In this document: positions 56,434-64,000 of the stretch, in pieces
Layout of the letters: the number at the start of each line of letters is the position of its first letter
Position numbering within the stretch: position 1 is the stretch's first letter
From: Cephalopachus bancanus
Lineage: Eukaryota; Chordata; Mammalia; Primates; Tarsiidae
NCBI GenBank assembly: GCA_027257055.1
Contig: JAPVLO010000040.1
Location: 1,262,501-1,326,500, forward strand
Direction: 5' to 3'
Length of the DNA stretch: 64,000 bases
The notes under the pieces: generated by a model
The model's database searches: none
The model's input: only the letters and a program-made list of their open reading frames with translations
Told to the model about the DNA's origin: nothing
Made by a program: the position numbers and the translations under genes

Positions 56434-57405
56434 CCTAAAAACATTTGTACTTCAAATTTGGTACTGTTTCTTAACAGTATCAAGAAAGAGAAACAATAGC
56501 CCACAGAATGGGAGAAGATATTTACAAGTCATACATCCAATAAGGGACTTATATTCAGAATATATAAAGAACTCTTACAAGTCAACAATAAAAATATAAA
56601 TAATTCTACAAAGATATGCAAAGAGACAATATGCATGCAAATGATATGCAACATTATTAGTCATAAGGGAATTGGAAATCAAAATTACAGTGAGATATTA
56701 CTTCACATACACTAAAATAGCTATAACCTAAAAAAATTAAAAATAACAAGTGTTGGCCAGAATGTGGAGAATTTGCAACTTTCATACATTGCTGGTGGTA
56801 ATGTAAAATGATGTGACCACTTTGGAAAACAGTTTGTCAGTTCCTCAAGAAATTAATCATAGAGTTACCATATGACCCAGAAATTCCACTCCTAAGTATA
56901 CCCAAGAGAAATGAAAACACATGTTGACACTATACTTGTATGTGAATGGTCATTATAGTGTTATTCATAGTCACAAAAAAGTAGAAACAACCCAAACGTT
57001 CATCAATTGATGAATGGGTAAGCAAAATGTAGTCTCTCCATACAAGGAAGTATCATTCAGCCATTAAAATAAATAAAGTACTGATACATGTTACCACATG
57101 GCTAAATCTCGAAAACAGTATGCTGAGTGGAAGAAGCCAATCACAAAAGACCACATATTGTGTGATTCCATGTGTAATGTCTAGAACAGGCAAATGCCTC
57201 AAGACAGAAAGTAGATTACTTATGCCCAGTAGGGTGGGGTGGGGGCATAAGGAGTGGCTGTCCATAGGGATGGTGTTTCATTTTGTGGAGACTGCAGTGA
57301 TGGTTGCGCCACTTTGTGAATTCACTAAAAGCCATTCACGTGCACAACTTAAAAGGATGAATTTTATGGTGTATGAGCGTATCTCAATTTTTAAAATGCA
57401 GAAAT

Positions 57406-57829
57406 ACATTACAAAGAATTTATGTCTCCCAAATACTAGGCTTCTGCTGCATTGCCTGACTGCATTCCCTCATTTCTGTCTCTCCTCTGCCACCAGCAAC
57501 AACATCAAATAACTATTGTGTTAGTCTGAGCAATCCATCTCTCTCCAGTCCACAGCCCATAACTTCGCTCTGTATACATACTTGCACCCCAAAGACTCAC
57601 CGATACGCTCTGATATCATGATCCCATTCTTCAGTCATATCAGCCAGAAGGCCAGTAAGGGTGAGTGAGGAGGGCAGTTGTGTAATCAACTGTGGTCTAG
57701 AATTGGCTTTTCTCTTGGGCAAGCCCTTTATTCCTCTGTGCCTCCGTTTCTTCGTTACATGGTGGATTTGCTTTCTAGTAGCCATCCCAGTGTCTTACTG
57801 GGAGGAGTAAAATAAAAGGATAAGAAGAA
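57406..57829. other. unclassified non-coding sequence
   Basis: 57,690-57,770 ('CTTCGTTACATGGTGGATTT') is faintly MIR-like. No gene. Confidence 0.3.
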
Positions 57830-58010
57830 TATCTAGTGCATCATTGTAGTAATTTAATAAGGAGTTATTCCTATGTGCCAGGCATTATCATAAGGATCAC
57901 AACCTTATAGGTATTTTTATTTTTATAATCCCATAAGCCATAGTCACATTTTAGGATAACAGCAGCACAGGATTCAAACCTGGGCTCCTCTAACCATAAC
58001 ACATCGTATA
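57830..58010 (-). repeat. MIR SINE
   Basis: 'CTATGTGCCAGGCATTATCA' to 'GGATTCAAACCTGGGCTCCT': reversed MIR. Confidence 0.85.
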
Positions 58011-58199
58011 TAGTAACTCAGCTAACTCTTGCACAGTTCTGAGTCAATACGAACTATCCTCTCCATTTGACAGAAAAGTAAAGGCAGGCACAAAAAGGCT
58101 AAGCACTCAGGCCTATGATGCACTCAATAAACGTTTGCTAGCAGCAGTATCGGCTCCATTTTCTCGGGATTTCTTATCTTCTTCTGTGTGAATTGCCTT
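58011..58199. other. unclassified with MIR/L2-like tail
   Basis: 'GATGCACTCAATAAACGTTT' (~58,117) is an L2/MIR-like 3' tail word. Confidence 0.35.
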
Positions 58200-58204
58200 C
58201 ACAC

Positions 58205-58261
<57 letters not shown>

Positions 58262-58262
58262 C
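58200..58262. repeat. compound (CA)n(GA)n microsatellite
   Basis: About 17 CA then about 13 GA units. Confidence 0.95.
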
Positions 58263-59160
58263 TTTTGAAGGCACCAGTGGCCGGCCACCTTTGCTGTGGT
58301 TCTCACTAATGTTCTTTCTCCTCTATTAAACACAGAGGGAAATAAATCAGACTGTCTGCCTCTCAGAAGTTCACAGCGTGCCTGGGCAGACAGATGCATC
58401 CTCCCAGACACTACAAATGCCAAGGCGAGTGCTGAAACATAACAGCGGCGTTCCAGCACTTAATCGTTTCTCAGTACATCAGTGAAAGATGATGGGTGGG
58501 AGAGTAATAACAACCGAGGGGGCAGAAGTTGTCTGTGGATATGACTACAGGAGACTATCATGGAAGAGATGATGTGTGCCAAGTGTGCCAACGGTAGGTA
58601 CACGGAGCGAAATGCCATAAATGTTTATTACTCAGGAACCAGAGCGGAGAACCATACTTTGGCTTTGGACTTGTCATTTCGAATTCCACCACTAGAGGGA
58701 AGTCTAACACACGTTGGCATTTAGGAGGAGAAAGTTGTTTGGGGTTTGGGCCCTTTTTCTGTCCCAGGCCCAGTCTTCAGCAAGGTCTAAATGTGTAGCT
58801 TCTGGGGACTTCATTCGTTCTGAGCATTCCCAATACCCCTGTACATAAAAGAGTCTTGGCTGAAATATGAGGCTCTCACATTTGTCTGATGAAAGGAAAA
58901 ATATTTGTTTCCAAGCTTGATCCGATCCCGCTCTCTCCTTTTCCCTGCCACGCTCCCAGCAAGAGTGTCCCGACACCTTCTGCGTCCTGTGCTGAGATTT
59001 TATCCTCAAACCTTTTTCTCATCCTCACTCATTTTCCAGGACAACCTTACCTATGAGTCTCACTGAGCAGACTAACTTCATTGTCCTGTTAATATTTATT
59101 ACATTATATTGCATAATATTTATTACATAGTACCAATATTGTAATTATTTGTGTTGTTCT
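58263..59160. other. unclassified non-coding sequence
   Basis: No recognised repeat except the candidate CTCF motif below. A 101-codon minus frame (58,704-59,009) has no domain. Confidence 0.3.
58689..58701 (+). promoter_or_regulatory. candidate CTCF site
   Basis: CCACTAGAGGGAA agrees with the CTCF core at about 12 of 13 positions. It lies in non-repeat DNA. Motif evidence only. Confidence 0.45.
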
Positions 59161-59165
59161 AAAAA

Positions 59166-59755
59166 ATTTTTTTGAGTCGGAATCTCACTCTGTCGCCCAG
59201 GCTGGAGTGCAGTGGCGAGCTCATGGCTACCACCTCGACCTGCTGGATTCAAGTGATCCTTCCCCCTCAACTTTCCAAGTATCTGGAACCACAGGCGCAT
59301 GCCACCACACCTGGCTAATTTTTTTTTTTTTTTTTTGAGTTGGAGTCTCACTCTGTCACCCAGACTGGAGTGCATTAGTACGTTGATGGTCACCACAGCA
59401 TCAGCCTACTGGGCTCAGGCAATCCTTCCGCTTCAACCTTCCAAGTAGCTGGAACTACAGGCACGTGCCACCCTGCCTAGCTAATTGTTTTGATTTATTG
59501 TAGAGATGAGGTCTCACCAAGGTGCTTAGGCTGATCTCGAACCCATGGGCTCAGGCAATCCTCTCACTTCAGCCTCCCAAAGTGCTAGAATTATAGGTGT
59601 GAGTCACTGCACCCGGCTTAATTTTTTTTTTAATTGTAGAGACGCGGTCTCACCATGTTGCCCAGGCTGTTCTCACACCTCTGAGCTCAGGCAATCCTCT
59701 TGCCTCTGCCTCCCAAAGTGCTGGGATTACAGGAGTGAGCCACCACGCCTGGCCT
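59166..59755 (-). repeat. outer Alu, split by a second Alu
   Basis: The right arm (59,172-59,318: 'GAGTCGGAATCTCACTCTGT' to 'CACACCTGGCTAATT') and left arm (59,620-59,755: 'ATTGTAGAGACGCGGTCTCA' to 'CCACCACGCCTGGCC') belong to one antisense Alu. Its mid linker was the target of a second Alu. Confidence 0.94.
59322..59617 (-). repeat. inner Alu nested in the linker of another
   Basis: It starts with poly(T), 'GAGTTGGAGTCTCACTCTGT', and ends 'GAGTCACTGCACCCGGC'. It is followed by 'TTAATTTTTTTTTTAATTG', a duplicate of the outer linker. Same orientation as the host Alu. Confidence 0.95.
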
Positions 59756-60199
59756 AAGCTTTCTTAATAACCATAAAATTACTCCTACCAATTTGCCTTA
59801 GGTGCATTTCACAAAAGGCTGGAGGACTTGAATTTGCCTGTGTCCTTTGCCCATGGGGGAAACCAGCTTTTATGACTCTGCTAGCTAATGCTAGGCTAAT
59901 TCCTTATCCTGCCTGTACAATAAGAACTCTTTGAGGCCAGGGATATATCCCAGACTGCTTGGTATCCTCGGTGTCTAGCAAGTGCCTCACACATAATCAG
60001 TGCCCAAACACTGTTTGCTGAATGAAGGACAGAGAATGAATGGAAGAGCTATTCTGATCCTTGACCAGGGCTCCAGCTGTCAGGCCTCACTATCTCGTCC
60101 GTGAGGCTTATACACGCAGAAACAACTAGCACCATAAACAAGGGGCTAGTGTCTGTGGAATTGCGGCATCTCATTGGATCACACCACTACCCTGTTCCA
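59756..60199 (+). repeat. L2 3' terminus and flanks
   Basis: 59,915-60,030: 'CAATAAGAACTCTTTGAGGC', 'CTTGGTATCCTCGGTGTCTA' and 'CACTGTTTGCTGAATGAAGG' form an L2 3' end. The rest is unclassified. Confidence 0.7.
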
Positions 60200-60715
60200 G
60201 CATCCATGGCTTCCTAATACACTTGGAATAAAATTCTGACTCCTCCTGCCCTTTGAGGCCCTACATGATAATTCAGCCTCCACTCTCCCCTCATCTCCTA
60301 CCCTCTCCATACCCCCCATGCTCCCAATTGCACAGCCTCTGTCTTCAAACACGCCCATCCTGCTTCTGCCTGGGGGCCTTGGCATGCTCGAGGTCTTCTT
60401 CTTGGAACACCCTTCCTTCCCATCCCCCTGGAGCTGGCTGTGTTTTGATATTCAGATCTCAGTTACAATGTCATATCTCTATGAGGCCTGGCCTGGTCAT
60501 CCAAACTAGACACCCAACACTCCTGATCACATCATCCAGCTTTAATGCTCTGTGTAGCATCCACCGGCTTTTCCATGTGTTGGGCTTGTTTATTGTCGGA
60601 GGGCCAAACTCATCGGTAGGATCCAGGAGAACAGGAACCCTGTGGCTCTTGTATACTGGAGTATCCCCAGTGCCCAGCCTGGAGCCCAACAAGGCCTGAA
60701 TTTGCTGAACAAATG
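60200..60715 (+). repeat. L2 LINE 3' end, long copy
   Basis: 'CTACATGATAATTCAGCCTC', 'TTCTTGGAACACCCTTCCTT', 'GAGGCCTGGCCTGGTCATCC' and 'CCCAGTGCCCAGCCTGGAGC' are in canonical L2 order for about 510 bp. The 148-codon plus frame at 60,253-60,699 lies wholly in this L2 and is not a gene. Confidence 0.88.
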
Positions 60716-60964
60716 CTCTTGGGATGAAGACTGCCGCTTCCCCTCGACTAATGTCTCTGTCCTCCCAACCTGCTCTCTACTGACTCCAGACCTCCTTGCC
60801 TTTCAGCCATAATAAGGCGAACCACACAGAAGGGGGACAAAGGTTCCACAAGAAGTGAGATGGGGAGAAAGTTTGCTAGGCTGACCCAACAAAATCCGGC
60901 AAATGCACACTTCTCTGTATTCACTAAGGTCGACAAGAAACAGCGACACACAGCAGAGTGTGGG
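60716..60964. other. unclassified non-coding stretch
   Basis: Nothing recognised. Confidence 0.3.
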
Positions 60965-61165
60965 CATGGAAACTAGAGGGCCTGGATTCAAATCCCAGCT
61001 CCTGCACTTACTAGAGGTGACTTGAAACAAGTTACTTCACTGCCCCATGCCTTAGTTTCCTCATTTGTAAAATGGAGATAATATCTACCTCAAAAGGTTT
61101 GGGTGAGCTTAAATTACTTAATGCTCTTACAGTACAAAAACCAACAAATATTAGATGTTATTATT
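60965..61165 (+). repeat. MIR SINE
   Basis: 'GGATTCAAATCCCAGCTCCT', 'ACTTGAAACAAGTTACTTCA' and 'TCATTTGTAAAATGGAGATA': a nearly full-length MIR. Confidence 0.9.
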
Positions 61166-62299
61166 AATATTTGCTCTATTATATTGGGAGGGTTATTTGT
61201 GTATGTGTGTGACCCTAGAAGAACTGTCAACTCTGGCAAGATAGGAATGCTGATTATGTCTTGTTCTTCCCAGGTGCTCAGCACCTGGGGGATCGGGGGA
61301 CCTGTGAGCCCTCTTCTGCCCGGCAGGTGCTCCGTTCCTATTTGGACATACTTCTGTTCCCTCTCCTTTTAATTTATGTACCTTTAACAAGTCATGTGCA
61401 AGTGGCCTTGCTTTTCAAAAGGAGCCATTTCACAAGAGTGGACTGGACCCACACGCCAGGTGATACTACTGTGTAAAAAATGAAAACAAATGCCTTTCCT
61501 CTCAGGTGATGTCTGCTTCCCCGCCCGCTCTTGAACAGCATCACTCCATCTCGAGACCCCACAGAAAAGCTCTCTCCGAGAGGAATATAATATATGTCCC
61601 ACAGAACTGCCAATATCGCAGCCGATTTCCAAGGAAAATTGCCTCTATCCATCAAAGCAATCCAGAGCCAACGTGCATTAGTGAGGAAGACCCGAGCCAG
61701 ACTCTCCTGAGAGTTGTCTCAGAGGCAGTGAGAAGAAAGCCCATTGCTTGAACAAAATAAAATGAAGCAAACTAGGAAGGAAAAGAAGAACCACCTCAAA
61801 TCAATAAACTTCTCCCCAGATGGGTCCTTTGCCACTCAGGACATAATCAGAGCTATACAGTTCTTGCCGTCCAGGCAACTGAGTGAGAAGTAGGCGTGGC
61901 GAGGCAGACAGGACTCTGGAAGGTTGCAGGACCACAGCTGCATGGGGGGCTGCCCCCCAAGCCAGAGGACTCCGGGTTGGGCTCCTGTAGGGAGACCATC
62001 GGGCTCCCCTTCCCTCCCTCTCATCCAGCAATTCCAAGCCTGTGAGAGAGGGGCAAAGCAGACCTCCCTCCAGAGAGGTGAAAAATGGAGAACACAAAGC
62101 AACAAACAGAATCCACTTAGGCGTCTCCTCCGGGGTAATAAACAGGATAACCCTCAGCTACTCCCGAAACCCGAGACTCAGAGGGGAGAAGCACCTGGAC
62201 TTCTATCGCGCGTAGTATGTTCAGACAGCAGTGACTGTGCCTGATGCTGAGCCAGTGGCTTTAATAAACCGCTTCCCTTGAACCGATGGCCATTTATTT
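61166..62299. other. unclassified; several overlapping chance frames
   Basis: Frames of 71-106 codons on both strands (for example 61,924-62,244 plus and 61,801-62,105 minus) lie over one another. None has a domain. No repeat recognised. Confidence 0.3.
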
Positions 62300-62548
62300 A
62301 CATTTACATTTACAGATGACTAAACGGAGGCTCAGAGAGGCTGACCAAAGTGTTCAAAGTTACAAAATTAGCTGCTAGCGTTTGAACCCAGGTCCTCTGG
62401 CACCTACCCACTCTGATTCTCTGGCTTCTGTCTCTGGGCCTCAGTTTCTTTGTCTGTATAATGGGAAGAACGTTGCCCCTCCATCACAGAGTTTGCTGAA
62501 AATGGTTCAGATGACGTAAAGAAATCATCTGGCAGCTGATGCAAAGCC
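62300..62548. repeat. MIR (-) followed by MIR (+)
   Basis: 62,310-62,410: 'ACAGATGACTAAACGGAGGC' and 'TTTGAACCCAGGTCCTCTGG', reversed. 62,415-62,545: 'GGCCTCAGTTTCTTTGTCTG' then 'CACAGAGTTTGCTGAAAATG', forward. The two cores face away from each other. Confidence 0.8.
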
Positions 62549-62582
62549 TCACCTGGTGTGAGTTCAGAAAAGGGATTATCCT

Positions 62583-62860
62583 AGCCGGGCTCGGTGGCTC
62601 AGCCTGTAATCCTGCACCTTGAGAGGCTGAGGTGAGTGGATTGCCTGAGCCAGCGGGTTCGAGACCCACCCGGGCAACTTGGCGAGACCTCATCTCTACA
62701 ATAAATCAAAAATTAGCCGGGTGTGGTAGCGCGCGCCTGTAGTTCCAGCTACTTGGAAGGATCGCCGGAGCCCAGCGGGTCGAGGCTGTGGTGGCCAGGA
62801 GCGGCCACTGCACTCCAGTCTGGGTGACAGAGTGAGACTCCAACTCAAAAAAAAAAAAAA
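62583..62860 (+). repeat. young Alu with perfect target duplication
   Basis: It starts 'GCCGGGCTCGGTGGCTCAGC' and ends 'GAGACTCCAACTC' plus A14. 'GAAAAGGGATTATC' occurs unchanged at 62,567-62,580 and 62,861-62,874. A 13-bp gap in the right arm joins the two 'GAAGG' words ('CTTGGAAGGATCGCCGGAGC'). Least decayed copy here. Confidence 0.97.
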
Positions 62861-62874
62861 GAAAAGGGATTATC

Positions 62875-64000
62875 TTTCATGCCCATGTCAGGCTACAGCT
62901 CCGTATAGACAGCTCTGCTTGGGTTGCCCCTTCCCTCTGCCCAGGCCAGATACTGTGGCCTCCCTGAGATGATTCCCTCACACCATCTCCTGTATCCCTG
63001 CTCCTGACACAGGGCTTGGACACGACAGCACATGATCTATGTTTCTGGGGCTGAACAGCTTTCACTGAACTGACCATGAGTGGGGAAGATGGTGAGGCCA
63101 AAATACTCTGGTGAGGCTTATAATAAGCAATAAAACTTAAGACTCCTCAAGCCCAGCAGAAAAATGAAAAGATGAATCCTGAAATGGTCCTGCCCCGCAA
63201 AGCAATGAGCGCATTCCAGTATTTGATCTGTTCCGGTAACTCGGTCACAGTGGAAGACAGGTTGTCTTTATCTTTTTTGGGAAAAAAGAGCAGCAATTTG
63301 GGACATGGCTGTAATCAGAAGCCTCTCCGTTTACATGGTTGTTTGGATGGAAAATTTGGATCAAACCAGCGAGGCCTTTGCAGGCCACCTCTCCAATGAG
63401 TTGAGAGCTCAAGTGATCAAATGACTTCCAGAGGTGGATTGCCCAGCTGGCAGATGAAGAAAGTCAAGTGCTTCTTGCAGTCACCCAGCAAAACTGCAGG
63501 AAGACAAGGAGCTGTATTCATGGTTCTCACGGACACTACCTCAGCTTCATTCAGGAAGCATTTATGGGGTTGACTCCTAATACATTCAAGGCATTAGGCT
63601 AAGCGCCCAGGAGAGACAAGAGGCTGGGATAACATGGCTGACAGGGCATGCGCTTGGAGCCTGGATTCTGGGGTTAAGTTCTAGTCCTGCCACCCTGTAG
63701 TTGCATGACCTTGGGTAAGTCATTCCAAGCCTCAGGACCAAGTTCTCTCTTTGGCAAAGAGAGTGGGGAAAATTTGGGCACTGGCGACACATATTGCGTC
63801 ATGTGGAACAGAGCATGGTCAAACGATATCCACTCTCAAGTCTGTTCTGCAGATCAATCACATTCTCGGAGTTGGAGGTAAAACCAAGCAGGTTTGCTGG
63901 TGTTGATTTTATACATTAGCTTTCCCTCAAGAGTTTTATGTATGATAAAGAACTTCTCCTAAATAGGATGTTCATTTCCTAATCTACTTTCTCTGTCTGT
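62875..64000. other. unclassified, with one MIR
   Basis: 63,640-63,760: 'GGAGCCTGGATTCTGGGGTT', 'AGTTGCATGACCTTGGGTAA' and 'AAGCCTCAGGACCAAGTTCT' form a forward MIR. The rest is unrecognised; frames of 68-75 codons lack domains. No gene reaches the window edge visibly. Confidence 0.45.

Larger units (their letters stand above)
50825..57405 (+). repeat. old, rearranged L1 hosting several later elements
   Basis: Segments in order: 5' UTR-like (50,860-51,560, 'AGAGTCTTCCAAAATCCATT'); ORF1 start region (51,780-52,480, 'GAAGCTCAGAAGTTGGAATT'). ORF1 continues (53,950-54,640) beyond the Tigger insertion. A jump to the ORF2 RT 3' part follows (54,660-54,838). Then comes a copied ORF1 piece (54,839-55,100), ORF2 (55,101-57,060, broken by an Alu), and the 3' UTR to 57,405 ('GTGCACAACTTAAAAGGATG'). 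About 2.5-3 kb of ORF1 end/ORF2 5' is deleted. Many stops; inactive. Confidence 0.85.

Noticed and set aside
60253..60699. 148-codon open frame on the plus strand
   Set aside because: Lies wholly within a long L2 3' end.

Overview
This window looks like nuclear DNA of a non-simian haplorhine primate, most likely a tarsier (inference, about 0.7). It holds about two dozen dimeric Alu elements, many L1 fragments, MIR/L2 fossils, MLT1-type LTRs and Tigger/hAT DNA transposons. The Alus are unlike human (simian) or lemur/galago Alus. Most share private features: 'ACTTGGCGAGACCTCATC' and 'CTCTACAATAAATCAAAAA' at the end of the left arm, 'TACTTGGAAGGCTGAGG' in the right arm, and a 3' end reading 'GAGACTCCAACTC' plus poly(A). 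I found no exon or protein-coding gene that I can support. The open frames of 100-200 codons lie over repeats or unconserved sequence.

Layout. 0-9 kb: L1 3' ends, L2 and MLT1 LTR remnants, one Alu, then a locally rearranged block at 6.2-8.3 kb. 9-22 kb: L2/MIR-rich sequence with several Alus, MLT1 LTRs, a hAT fossil split by an Alu, and a near-perfect 84-bp inverted repeat at 15.6/16.1 kb. 22-24 kb: a 5'-truncated L1 carrying an Alu. 26.7-29.4 kb: Alus, MIRs and a minus-strand L1 that received a copied MIR fragment. 30.8-32.3 kb: an MLT1A-type LTR with an Alu inside, then a twin-primed (5'-inverted) L1 that splits a MIR. 32.4-33.2 kb: the only CpG island, about 0.8 kb, the best candidate for a promoter. 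33.2-35.2 kb: minus-strand L1s, one hosting a three-armed Alu. 35-40 kb: MIR, MER5-like, Alu and L1 fragments. 41-44 kb: an ancient L1 3' end and a decayed ERV-L/MaLR internal region. 44-50.4 kb: Alus, L2, L1. 50.8-57.4 kb: one old, rearranged L1 hosting two Alus, a Tigger (itself hosting a mariner-type MITE) and a templated self-duplication. 57-64 kb: MIR/L2, a CA/GA microsatellite, an Alu-in-Alu, and a young Alu with perfect target-site duplications.

The most unusual signal is not a gene. It is a cluster of short (about 30-260 bp) local duplications, direct and inverted, mostly 0.4-1.9 kb apart and about 92-100% identical. They occur at 6.2/7.8, 6.8/8.1, 15.6/16.1, 27.1/29.0, 33.7/33.9 and 54.1/54.8 kb. 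Several sit inside datable repeats, so donor and recipient can be told apart. They resemble templated-insertion repair scars. All family assignments come from reading the sequence against remembered consensus features; no database search was run.
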